From contig NC_084929.1 in assembly GCF_958298935.1 (NCBI RefSeq), positions 2,604,001 to 2,668,000 on the forward strand: 64,000 nucleotides of DNA. Reading direction: 5' to 3'. A program made the position numbers and the translations under genes. This document shows, in pieces, positions 12,186-23,600 of the stretch. The notes under the pieces were generated by a model. It worked only from the letters and a program-made list of their open reading frames with translations. It was not told the origin of the DNA and ran no database searches. Source of the stretch: Phragmites australis. Its lineage: Eukaryota > Streptophyta > Magnoliopsida > Poales > Poaceae. Every line of letters begins with the position of its first letter. Position 1 is the stretch's first letter.

Positions 12186-13910
12186 TATAGCGAAACACGA
12201 AAGTGCGCTCGCATTTTATAGCGAAACATGACAGTGCGTGGATTCAAAAAAGCGAAACGACGCGACACGACGTGATCAGCTGCACTGAAAACACCGACGT
12301 GACGCGACGTGAGCAGAGACGACCTGTATTTGGCACCTTAGAATACAACACTGTTCACCGTACTTGGTACTAATACTTCCTGTATTCGGTACCTCGGGTA
12401 CCGGAATCGATTTTTCAGTGTTTAAGATACCAAATACATATGCTAGATTTACAAATACGTTGATATATTATTTATTTTAGTAAATATGATGACGTCTGTT
12501 ACTTATTTTTAGATTTTTGCCCAAATTTTAATGCACTAGTGGTAAAATAGTGTACAGCAAGTTTTGCTACAGTAGTGGTAAAATAGTTCAGCTCACAGCC
12601 GGTTCCAGATACGTGAATGAAGCTTCCGTGTTGCCTACCCAAGGTAAATTGGTGACCTTCATTGTAGGCACTAGGATTCAAAACGAGCGGGAGAAATCAT
12701 GTCCCGTTCCGTTTTCTATTTTTATTTCAATCGTTTTTGAATTTTTGGACTTACGCGGAAATAGGATGAAAACGGAAAACTTGATAAAAAACAAGACCAA
12801 AAACAATTTTGCTATTTTTTCAACCATATTTTCGAAATCCCGTTTTTAATCAGAATAATCCTGTGGGAATCCCGTTTTCGTATAGGCAGACACAAACAAG
12901 CTCAGACACGGTGTGGGGTGGCCAGCAGGACTCGGTCGGCCCAGACCTTTTTCTCATTCTGTGCAGAGGGGGCAGCGACACAGTTGCAAGGCGTGGCCAA
13001 GGGACTCACTGGCGTGGGCACAAGTTGGCTCGGCACGGCCAAGCCTTTGGCCAGCTGCCCTTCTCCCCCCCCCCCCTCTGGGCGACAACAATAGGGGGCT
13101 CGGCGGCTTCCTTCCTTCCATGGGCGACAGCCGGAGGTGAGCGGAAGCAAGGCCTCCGTCCACTTCTTCCCTCCGCCTACCTCAAATCTGAAACGGCTCG
13201 ACTCCTTTATATAAGCGGCTGAAATGAAGAGATAGAGATCAAAAACAATTGGGGGCGAGATAAACTCGGGCTGCCATTTGGATTCAGATGGACATTCGAT
13301 CCCGTTTTGGAGATAAGGTGGTAAGGAGGGGCGCTTGGTTTTGAGATACAGGAGGAGGCGTCTGCCGCTCTGTTTGGCTGGAGTTTGGGGCGAGGTAGGA
13401 GATAAGATCATAAGAGCCACTCCAGCAGAAGCTCTTTCCCATGCTACAGTACCTGCAAATCACTTTGCTGAGCGTGGATGCAGATCGAGAAGCCGAAAAG
13501 AGCACTCCAGCGGAGTCAATATCCCCTTCTACAAGGTTACGGAAGGGAATGGATGGCTGCAAATTTGCCGCAGAAAAAGATGCCGTATCACTGTAGCAGA
13601 TGATGGCCGTAAGCTTGAGGAGAGATAAAAAGTGATAGAAGTTAAAGAAATATAATGGTTGTTGGAGATAAAAAAACAAAATATTATAATAATATTATAA
13701 AAATAAATTTTTAGATTATCTAAGATGTCCTAAGGCTCTCTTAGTCAGGTGCGGTGGATGAGAAAAGAAGAGAGGTGCGGTGCATGAGAAAAGAAGAGGA
13801 TGAGAGGTGCTGGGCTGCTGGCCATCCTAGTGGCGCTCATGCAGCCGAACGTGGGCCGGCCTAGCTAAATGCGCACGGGCTGCTGCAAAGGAGAGGTGCA
13901 TGTGGACCGG

Positions 13911-14034
13911 GAAACACACGCAATCAATTCAGCCAGAACAAATACGTGTGGGCTTGGACTGAAAGCAGGCTTCGAAGATCAATTAGTCTGTGTCTGGCAT
14001 TTCTCCTCTTTTCTTCCTCTTTTTTTTTATTTGA
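13911..14034 (+). repeat. Duplicated segment, copy A (interrupted by Helitron)
   Basis: This segment (CACACGCAATCAATTCAGCC... to ...TTTTTATTTGA) recurs almost unchanged at 19153-19285. Its continuation lies on the far side of the Helitron at 18505-18610. Copy B is uninterrupted, which defines the Helitron insertion point to the base. Confidence 0.9.
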
Positions 14035-14869
14035 CTAGTTAATATCCGTACGTTGCAACGGGACAATAATCAAGCATGCAAGGATGACCTCATGAATTAA
14101 TGATGTTTGGATGGATAGGAAATAAGTATAAATCGGTAAACAAATAGAAAACACGAATATCCAACATGCAGTTCAGAACGTTAGAGGACAGAGGGACAGA
14201 GAGCACGGCAATGATTTTGGTGGTGGGTTGAACAGACTGCAACACAGGGGGGAATCGATGCAATCCTACAACAGAACAAGAGGAAATGGATAATAACTGA
14301 CCACCAAAACACACAGGATTACATATCGGGAGTGGAGGTTTGGGGCAAAGCGATTTACCTAAATATAGATAAAATGAATACGATCGAAACGAAGATGGAA
14401 TGAATCCAGGGAACCATAGAAACCCATGTCGTGTCATATAAAGATGGCAGTAGTTCAGGTCTCTGGAGCTACTTCCTTATTCTAGCCTCCAGTTCCTTCC
14501 TATACTGCATTTGATTATGTTATTTAAATGAACCCCACAGCAAGTTGCACCAATATGATAATCAAGAATGAGGCTCATACCATGTTTTGCGAGCTTGCAT
14601 TTTCTGCTACCAACCTCTTCTCAGCATATGCTATTTGAAATGAAGAAACGGGTGTCAGGCATCAATCGTGACATCACCCGTGGAAAACTACTCGGCATAC
14701 AAAAATCAAGTAAAAACTCCTTTGAATAAAATGTAGTGGTGAAGGGAGACAGAAACTACAACAAATTTCTCCCTTTTTTTCCTACTAATGTTACTCAGCA
14801 GTATCACCATTTCTCCACTCAGCAGGATGCCATTTGCATTGTGTTTATACACTTAAAGGACAATGATGT

Positions 14870-17410
14870 CGCCTAGAGGAGGGTGAATAGGCGTTTTTGT
14901 AAAAATTTGTTCCTTTTTACCGTTGGTCTAAACTTGCAGCGGAATATAAACTAATGGATTTTTCACAAGTGAAAAACCTAAATATGCCAGGCTCAACTAG
15001 TGCACAATCACCCTAAATAAGTGTGAAAGTTACAATCCTAAGGTGACAAGAATTACTCTAATCTAGCGAGAGATATGCAATAAAACTTAAATTGAAAAAG
15101 GCTGAAAACATTGTTTACACGCCTGAAATCACTGTTCATTCGGAGTATCCGGGGTAGTCCGGATACTCAGGGTTGTACAGGTCCGGAGTTTCCGAGAAAA
15201 TCCGGAATCTCCGGATTCTGTACATAACAGAGCTCGAAACTGAAATAAAAGGATGTCTAAAGAGTTCTAACTCAAACCAAGTGATATCGTATGTTTCAAG
15301 AGATGATTCCAAGTAGATCCACAGAGAACTTACACTCAAATACACACAAACAAATAGATCGAGCAATATGTACAAAGATTTGAACAAGAACTTAAAAATA
15401 AGGGAACAAGAGATGAGATACAAAGATTTGTTTCCCGAAGTTCAGATTCACCACCGTGAATCATACGTCTCTATTGAGGAAGCTTCAATGAGCTGGGTCT
15501 CTTTCAACCACTTTTCTCTCCAAGCTCGGTCACACTTGAGCTTGGCTTCCACTCTTGATTTCTTCCCTTGCGGAGGCAAAATCGAAGCCTTCACAAACTT
15601 TCTCGCTGCTAACCACAAGCACGGGAGCTCGCCGGGCAACACCTAGCCGGCTAGGAGCTCAAAGCTCCAAGAGTAACAAACGCAATAGAACTTCTTGCCG
15701 ATGAACTCGAGTGCTCAAGATGGGATTTATGCTCACTTGCTCTCAATCTTCTAATCTCTCAACTCAACTCACTTTTCTTCTCAAATCTCTCGCTAAAATA
15801 GAGTGGAAAGGAGTTCTTTTGGCTCTAAGAAGTGTTCTTTTTCGTGCTCTAGCCATCCCCAAAGGAGGGGGGTTGAGGGGGTATAAATACCCACCTCCAA
15901 AAAACTAATTGTTGGAGACTTTTCAGGTCTGATCTGGAGTATCTGGGGTACTCTGGAGTATCTGGGTCAACTGAAATAGCCCAAACTAAGACTCTCTGGC
16001 GGAGTCTCACCCGGAGACTCCGGACAACCCGGAGTATCCGGCCTGCCCCGGAGTATCCGGGTTCAGCACAGTTGACCTCTGAAAAATAACAATAACTTTT
16101 GATCCCGGAAACCGATTTCAATGATTTTGGACTCTATAGAAAGCTTATTCAGAGGGCTACACATCCCAACTGAATTCATGACCTAAAATATATAGGATCA
16201 AATTAAGAACACTCCAAAAACCAATTCGGATACTTCAACACTTTCCGCTCCGGATTTCTAAAACTAACTCTCACTATGGGTTTGGTTAGAAACTCTTGAG
16301 CACTGAGACACGACAATTAGCTCACGTTGCATCCCTCTTAATAGTGCAGTATACCTATACTCAAATTCAAAGATAAAACTCGTTTGAACCACTTTGAGTA
16401 TTTGAAAACTTTCAAGTACCGCTTATTTCTTTCAAACCTTGAGGATTGCCAACTTCCATATATTCTTCACTCCATCTCTTCTTGATTCTTCGTATGATTG
16501 ATGTGAATCATCCATAGCTTCTCATGGCCTCGCACGGTCTATTGGCGCAAAGCTTCACTCGCTCTTCACCACCACCTTGGTCCTTCGGCACCAAGCCATT
16601 TGCTTGCCCTTCAGCACCAGATGGTCCATCGCAGCCGAGTTTTGCTTGCCCTTCACCGTCTTGCCATAGAAAACCAGTTTGTATTCGACATCTTCAAAAA
16701 ATTTATTTTATCAAATATGGAGTCCAATCTTGTTCTTCACTCTTGGCATATAAGATTTCAATTCAACTTATGCCTTCTTACGGATCCTAACCCCAACTCA
16801 CTCTCAAGCACAAAACACATGGGTTAGTCCATAAAACTCAATTGATAACTTTTATACTTTAAGTTACTTGATCTCCACAAATAACTTATTAGCCTTCATG
16901 CATATTGTCAATCTTCATATAGAACCTAACCCCACTCATTCTTAAACACATAGTACATGGGTTAGTCCATAAAACTCTATTAACATGTCATACCTTTAGT
17001 TACTTGATCTCCACAAGTAACTTAGCCTTCAAGCTTATTTAGCTTATTCTTCTTCTTATGAGCATCACTAAAATCTCAATAACTTTTAATACAATTCTTT
17101 GAACTCATGGCATTTCTCAAAGAATCTATGCTTCATCATTTATGCATCTCCTATGGAATAACCTAATAGCAATTCTCAATATGATTGTTAGTCCATAGGC
17201 ATTGTCATCACTTACCCGAGCATCACCTAGAGCTCATTCATCTCGATGCATTTTTAATCTCCACATTTACCTAGAGCTCATGTATATCTCTCATCCATAC
17301 ATCACCTATAGAACAACCTACTAACAAACTCAACATCATTGTTAGTCCATAGGTATTGTCATTAATTACCAAAACCACACATAGGGGCTAGATGCATTTT
17401 CATACACTGA
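14870..17410. mobile_element. Non-coding element inside the Helitron (boundaries approximate)
   Basis: The stretch starting near ATGTCGCCTAGAGGAGGGTG and ending near AGGGGCTAGATGCATTTTCA has the look of a widespread grass non-coding repeat, probably LTR-related (LARD or TRIM-like). It holds two clusters of a degenerate CCGGAGTATCCGG motif (about 15137-15217 and 15934-16060) and a duplicated block at about 16785-17022. No polymerase or gag coding is present. The target duplication was not found. Confidence 0.4.
16785..17022. repeat. Diverged tandem duplication, about 138-bp period
   Basis: CCTAACCCCAACTCACTCTC...CATGGGTTAGTCCATAAAAC...TTACTTGATCTCCACAAATA at 16785-16890 recurs with substitutions at about 16925-17022 (CCTAACCCCACTCATTCTTA...CATGGGTTAGTCCATAAAAC...TTACTTGATCTCCACAAGTA). 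Confidence 0.8.
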
Positions 17411-18954
17411 CAGCAAACAGAACCAAGAACAAGACGCTGGCATACCTCTATTGAACCCAAGATGAGACGCTCTTCTCGATCACATCGGAATCACCCCACG
17501 AGGTGAGCAGCAACTGATAGGGGCGGTCTTAACATGGGGCATCGGGTTCAGTTAAACCCCTTGATGAAGTAAGGTACCACGGGCAATCTAAGGGAGAACC
17601 AGAGAAAAAGGTTCCCACAGAACAAAAACGAACTTTTAGAACAATCTATCATAGCAAGCTAGGGTTTTACTTACCAGCAAAAGACAAAATCACCACTCGA
17701 GGAGAGAAGGATTCGGTGGGAGGAGGCTTGGCTTGCTGCGTCCGGTCGCCAGCGGTGAGGCGCAACAAACTTATTGAGAGGAAGGATGGAACAAGTCGGG
17801 GACTGTGATAGGAAGAATTTGGGGAGAAATCAGCGAAGAAAGAGGGAAAAAAAAAAGAATGTGCGAGTGCTTGAAATCTTGGGGGAGAAATCAGAGAAGC
17901 GATCTGCAGCAGGGAAAGATGGAGGGATCTGTTGCTGGGTCGCCCTCGCCAGGGAAGGACACACGGTGATGGGCTAGTGACAAGAGGCGCGTCGCCATCC
18001 ACCAGATTGGACGGTAGGGTTGTGCTCACCGGTGCACGAGGAAGGGCCAGCGATGGGAGGTGCGCCGTCGTCTGCTGGATTGTGAGCATCATCGCTGGAC
18101 TCCTAGCGGATTTGCGCCGCCGGCATGCTCGGTGCGGGATCTAGGGTTTGGGGCGTCACCGCGGAAGGTCGACGGCTCCCATTCCTCGTCGCCAGCAGAG
18201 GCTTGGCTCCGCTCGTCACCTACTCGGTGGGGGCCTAACCCGCTGTGGGCGCGCAAGGGTTAGGTTCGGGGGGCGCTTGATCCGGTGGCGTGACAGGTGG
18301 GGGCGGCGAATCAGCGGCGATACCACAAGAGTGAGGAAGAGGCGAGGCGGAGAAGGAGAACGTGGTTGCGGCGGGCGGGTGGATGATGACGAATCTGGGT
18401 GGGCGGAGGAAGACCGGGGGGGGGGGGGACGAAGGGAGATGCGGTGGGGCAGAGGAATATTCGGCGGCCAGAACACACCTTGTTTCTCTTTTAAGTAGGA
18501 GAGATTGTTATATATATATATGCATATATTGGTGACAAAATAGTATTATATAGTTATGATATGGTGGTTGTTTTTTCAATTAAGACTTATATTATTATAT
18601 GATCTATTTTTTAACCTAATGTAACCCGACATACTTTCCTTCCCTAAGGCATGTTATGATTAGGATCGGCGCACTAATAAGGTCTTAGTGCGAACCGTAC
18701 ATGCCACCTTTGTTTCATCATCATGTCGTCGCGGTTACAGTGTATTGTAATATTTTCACCATATGTTCAATACTATGTTTGTCCTCGTTCGCACCCCATA
18801 CCCACGTAAAATGCTGCAACTACTAATTACTGATTTTTCCTCCCGTTATTACAAATTTAATTTCCTTACACCCCTTCTTTTTTTTTCCTTCAATTAAAAA
18901 ATAATACATTTTTATAGGATAAAATGGAAAAAAATTAATTTTACATTAAAAAAA

Positions 18955-19062
18955 AGCCCCTAGCCGCCCTCTGAATTTTACATAAAAAAGCCCCTCAGAG
19001 GGCGGCTAGGGGCTAACCGCCCCCCAGGGCCTAACCGCCCCCTGAGAGGGCTGCAGCCCTCT
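18955..19062. repeat. GC-rich snap-back palindromes
   Basis: A perfect 20-bp inverted repeat (AGCCCCTAGCCGCCCTCTGA at 18955-18974 against its reverse complement at 18995-19014) surrounds a 20-bp loop. It is followed by a perfect 18-bp palindrome AGAGGGCTGCAGCCCTCT at 19045-19062. Transcribed RNA would fold into stable hairpins. The block lies in the hAT-like element, between the two duplicated segments. Confidence 0.9.
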
Positions 19063-19152
19063 GAGAGGGCGGTGGGCGCCTACTTTTGCAAATCTTTTCA
19101 CCGGGAATCTATTTATTTAAATTTAAACTTGAAAAAATATAAAAAAAAACTC

Positions 19153-19400
19153 CCGAGAAACACACGCTATCAATTCAGCCAGAACAAATACGTGTGGGCT
19201 GGACTGAAAGCAGGCTTCGAAGATCAATTACCCTGTGTCTGTGGCATTTCTCCTCTTTTCTTCCTCTCTTTTTTTTTTATTTGGTTGTGATATATATATA
19301 TATATATATATGCATATATTGGTGACAAAATAGCATTATATAGTTATGATATGGTGGTTGTTTTTTCAGTTAAGACTTATATCATTATATGGTCTATTTG
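19153..19400 (+). repeat. Duplicated segment, copy B (empty site for the Helitron)
   Basis: Copy of 13911-14034 joined to 18505-18610 without the Helitron. It includes an AT dinucleotide run at 19290-19312 and the shared GCATATATTGGTGACAAAAT stretch. Confidence 0.9.
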
Positions 19401-19658
19401 TATATGGTATATATTATTTTTGTTGATGCTTGAAAGTCATGGTTTTACGGTCGATATTTCCGGTTTGAATTATTGGTTCTCGATTGATACTGGTGTGTTT
19501 TCGTTCGGATTGTTTCGTTTTTATATCTTGACATTCCTGAGTTTGTACCTGTTTCTGGCCTTCCCGTTTTTTATTTCATTTTCAAGAAAAAGAGTGAAAA
19601 TGAAAACGATCAGAGATTTTTTCGACCGCTTCCATCTATTTTCATTCCTAATGGGCAC

Positions 19659-20674
19659 ATGTACCCTGCGACCACTAATCTGCCAACGACCGATTTAACT
19701 TAAATCACAACCTCACCTCCCTGCTCTCCTACTGAACACGTACCCACATCATTTATTCAGTAAGTTATAACCAAAGGCACCTTACCAAAGTGAAGCACAT
19801 TTCTCCCATTTTTGGGTTCTCACCGCGCAAATTGACAACTGCTGACGGTGAAAACGATGCATATTCTTATAGTTAGGGATGCAAGTAAGTACCTAATGGA
19901 TAGTTTTGTGTCAATATTTAGTTTATTTGCATCACTATCCGGGATGAGAAAGCACATGTTTAGTTCAATTAAGTAAGATTTGGTTCAATCTAATGACCCA
20001 TAAAAAAACAAAACTTGCATCCTACTTGTAGTTCTAGATTGTATCTGTCATCTGCTATTTTGGCCTCGCTATTGTGATTTTGTGAGATTTATAGTTTACT
20101 GGTTGTCAAGTCTGAAGGATGACTATAACAACCAGCAACTGGCTCGAAGGGATTTTTTTTTTGGAATGAGCAGATGATCTGCTCAGCCTCCGTCTGCTAG
20201 TCGTTCTGCTAGCTTTATTGCCCTGCATGGCCCTTGGGCATGGTCACAGAACAAATGGCAACGGAAAAGTTCATTATTTACCATACCAAGATAATAGGTT
20301 TACTGATCAAAATCACTATAAAAGGATCACTGATAAAAAATAATAGGCTTACTGATCAAAATCACTCAAAAAAAGTTTGCTGATAAAAAAAACCTTAAGT
20401 TTAGGTTTTCCATTACAATATTCGTATTCATCGAAATACCAACTAAAGACTACTCACGCCCGAAAATAACAACAATAAAAACCTTAGAGAGTGATAGACG
20501 TTAATGAGTAGTAAAATCCAAAGGGGCGCAATCTTGGGGTGGATTCGAACCATAATTTCAAGGGCCACCTATGTTCAGCAAAAGATTGTAGGCATTGGTG
20601 CACAAGAACAATTATGTATCAACCATCGAGTTGTAGCTCAATTCAAAGTTTAATACCAATATGTATATATAGTT
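19659..20674. other. Intergenic stretch, nothing recognised
   Basis: No gene or clear element. There is a small palindrome GAGCAGATGATCTGCTC near 20167 and a run of short TGATCAAAATCACT-like repeats near 20300-20370. Confidence 0.4.
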
Positions 20675-20679
20675 ACAAC

Positions 20680-23600
20680 TGTAACATCCTGAGTTTAAAC
20701 ATGTTAATTAGTTGTAAATTTCACTCCAAATTGAAAATTTTTATGAATAATTAGGCTAACTAAGATTAAGAAAATAGGTATATGAAGGTATATATATACC
20801 AATATGTATACATTCATATATATTAAAGGTACTAAGTTGAATAGTTGTTCCAAAATGCCCTAAGTATCAATTTCAAAATAGTCCATGCATTGAATTGGTT
20901 CATACACATTGGTTTGATGTTTTTCTGGCTCTTTGTGTGCAGATTTGAAATTAAATGTCTCTTAATTTCAAATCTATTCTTAGATTCTATTCAGCTCAAA
21001 TCCAATTCAAGCTCAAATCCTTTGATTCAAATCATCTTAGAAAGCTCTAGATCCAAGTCTAAATCAAAGATCAAATATTCCAAATGGAGTTGATCATAAC
21101 CCAAAGTCGAATCCAAATTCAAATACTCCATTTGAATTTATCCCAAAATTTCCTCTCTTTTCCTTTTTCCATTTTCTTCCCGGGACAAATCCTTCTCCTC
21201 TCTCTTCTCCCTGGAGTGGCCCAGCTGTCCGGCCCAACTGGTCATCTCATTCTCACCCGCGCGTGCCAGGCCCAGCTTTGCACCCGCGCGCTCGCCCGCG
21301 CCCCACGCACCTCGGCCGTCCACGTGTCAGCCATCCGACGCGTGCCCGCGTGCCCTCTCCTTTCTCCTCCCTCCTCCACCTCACCGCAATGTCGGCCGCC
21401 GTTTTCCCCTCTTCGGGAAATATCCCGACCGGCCTCCGCTTCTCGCTCTCTCCTTTCTCTCTTCGCCCATGCCACGTGACTTTCGCGCCCCGCATGCGCG
21501 TGGATGGCACAGAGCACCCACACCGCGGGAAACATGGTGGGCACCACCCACCGCCTCGCTGATGCGTCGTCCGTCGACGTCCTCGTGACGCCAGTGAGCT
21601 CGCCGCCTCTTTGTGCGCCCCTTCCCCTCTATAAATAGCTCGAGCCTGGCCTCTCTACTCCCTCTTTTCCCTAATTCACCGCCGTCGCGCCCGTTCGCTC
21701 CACTGTAGCTCATCATTGCTCCACTGGCCGCTATCCCATTCTCGCCATCTCCGAGCACGGTGAGCCTCCCCGGATCCCTTAGCGCCCCTCTCTCTTGGCC
21801 GATTGTCGCGCGCTGCTGTGTGTTTGTCTTCAGCCGCCGTGCTTTTGCTCATCACCGGCATGCTGGTGCTCCGTGTGTGTGGTCGGCCATTGTGCCGTGA
21901 TACCTAGGGGCCTCATGCCCCTTTTCTTTGCAGGTTGGCACCTCCCAGTCCAGGGGAGGTGCTACCTGACTTTTCCAATGCCATTGTCCCCTCTCTAGCC
22001 ACCGTCTGGTATCGCTCTCACCGCCGATCGTCGACGTTCAGCCCACCACCGAGTCCGTCATGTTATGAAGATCCCTGGCGTTAAATTCCCATCGTGAAAC
22101 CCTGGCCGGAACGCATCGCCGGTGACCTCCACCGCAATCCCTCGTCGCTGTTGTTCTCTCCCTCTTCTCCGCAGCGCGCTCGCGCGCGCGTGGCCGGGCT
22201 CGCCAGCGCGCCGCTCGGCCTAGCCTGCAGGCCTGGCTCGGCCTAGTAGCGACCGGCCTGCCAGGCTGGCCCAGTCGCCCACAGGCCACGCCCCCATGGG
22301 CGACCCAGCTCCCGTAGCCTGCTAAGCCACTCGGCCTAAACACGAGCGGACCAGTACTGTGTAGCCTAAAGACCAGCCCAATTCGAGCCCATCTCAGCCC
22401 ACTTGGTACTGTTCTTGTGGGTCCATGCTACTGTTCAGAGGGTCCCACCTATAAATAGTATCATTTCATAATTTTACGATTTAAATTTAGATTTAATCTT
22501 TCGGGAGTCATAATTTCTCCGTTCTAGCTCTGATTTCGGTGATTCTTTCACCAAAATTCATCTAAATTCGAGATCTACCCATCTATCACAGTGTGATATC
22601 CATTAGGGCTCATTTGACTTTCTATTTAGTATTATTTGATTCTTCTCTAGTATAGCTCGTTGTTGATCGTAGTTGTAATTGCATAAAAACATGAGTTCTG
22701 CAAGTTCTGCGTGGGAAGTGGCAGAAGCGAGGAGAGTCCTGATTTCAACCAAGAATTAGTGGAGAACTCCAGAGAAGGCAAGTCCTAACTCCTTGATCAT
22801 ACTGAATCTATGATTTTTAAATAACCTACAAGATCAACTAAAACTGAATTTATTATCGTATGTGCTATGTATTGCGCTTTAACAAACTGCTTGTAATAGT
22901 TAATCCCATCAAACACATGTCATGTTTTGAATATTATCATCCAAAATACATATCACCCAAGGATTACATGTTGTTATATATATATATATATATTAATGAC
23001 AGACTACGCCTTGATGCTTAGGATTGAATACGTCCCCTCGGAGACATCGCTTTTAAAACACCTCTCCTCGGAGATAAGATTTATTGTTATCAATGATAAC
23101 TCATATACCATGAATCCTTGATGGTTGTGAATTTTGTGATGGTTGTGAAATTCTTGATGTCGTGCGGGATATGTTGGGTGATGTGTAAAAATGGGTGAAA
23201 ACTATTTGGCGGGGGTAGGTGGAGTAATATTCTGGATGAGAATGCTCCTAGAGGCTTGAGTCACCTCTGTGGTGTTCATTACCAGAAAATACCTACCTCG
23301 ACCACTTAAGGACCAAGTCAATTGCCTCGACATGCTTAGCCACTCTCGTGCAACTATGCGTCCTGAATAGGTAGGACTTAACTTCCTCTTTCACCGGACT
23401 AAGTTGGCATAATACTAGGAGGCTAAGAGCAGCAAGAGGCCAAGTACATATCTATCCCTCTGTCTGAAGGTTTCTAGAACCAGCCTAAGCTTAAAAAGTT
23501 GGTTAGCCTTCAGTGCATGGCCTTTGAGGCTTGGGATATCTCGTAGAAAAGCCCGACAGGAAAGGTGTTTGGAGGGTCTCAGTATGATTCGCTCCTCCGC

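Larger units (their letters stand above)
3076..12515 (-). mobile_element. Mutator-like element (MULE) carrying transposase and PMD genes
   Basis: Two inverted-repeat segments bracket this block. The inner pair lies at about 3215-3312 and 12186-12318. Both contain a CACGTCGCG-type start, GCGTCGTTTCG, CCACGC(G/A)CTG and TTTCGCTATAA in inverse order. An outer pair at about 3076-3203 and 12397-12515 shares AAAAATCTAAAAATA, TCA(C/T)CATATTT, GAAAAATCGATT and the GGTAC region. Long, imperfect TIRs are typical of MULEs. Between them, on the minus strand, lie a MULE transposase remnant (10.6-8.3 kb) and a plant-mobile-domain gene remnant (7.8-3.7 kb). The outer ends and the 9-bp target duplication were not resolved, so the limits are approximate. 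Both genes are broken, so this copy cannot move itself. Confidence 0.65.
14035..18504 (-). mobile_element. Non-autonomous Helitron, 4,470 bp
   Basis: On the minus strand the element starts TCTCTCCTACTTAAAAGAGA, a typical Helitron 5' end. It ends with a short GC hairpin region (CCCGTTGCAACGTACGG), then ATATTAA and the terminal CTAG. It sits between host A (14034) and T (18505), the required AT target. The neighbouring paralogous copy at 19153-19400 carries the uninterrupted target (TTATTTGGTTGTGATATA), confirming both borders. No Rep/helicase is recognisable. Its left 0.8 kb and right 1.1 kb are its own sequence. The middle (about 14870-17400) appears to be another insertion. The GC-rich stretch 17670-18470 with open minus-strand frames may be captured 5'-gene sequence of unknown origin. 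Confidence 0.85.
12672..19650. mobile_element. hAT-like element hosting nested insertions
   Basis: The left end starts TAGGATTCAAAACGAGCGGG and is followed by hAT-style subterminal runs (CCCGTTCCGTTTTC, GATGAAAACGG). The right end reads, in reverse complement, TAGGAATGAAAATAGATGGA with the same style of AAAACG-rich subterminal sequence. The flanking 8-mers GTAGGCAC (12664-12671) and ATGGGCAC (19651-19658) agree at 6 of 8 positions, as expected for an old hAT 8-bp duplication. A Helitron of 4,470 bp lies inside. No hAT transposase is recognisable, so it is non-autonomous. The termini are only loosely inverted, hence moderate confidence. Confidence 0.5.

Noticed and set aside
12809..13430. Frames of 137 and 172 codons
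   Set aside because: They overlap on opposite strands in GC-rich hAT-like element sequence with a poly-C run. No family resemblance.
21084..22343. Several overlapping frames of 60-130 codons on both strands
   Set aside because: They lie in the GC-rich promoter-like part of the solo LTR, overlap each other in all frames and show no domain.
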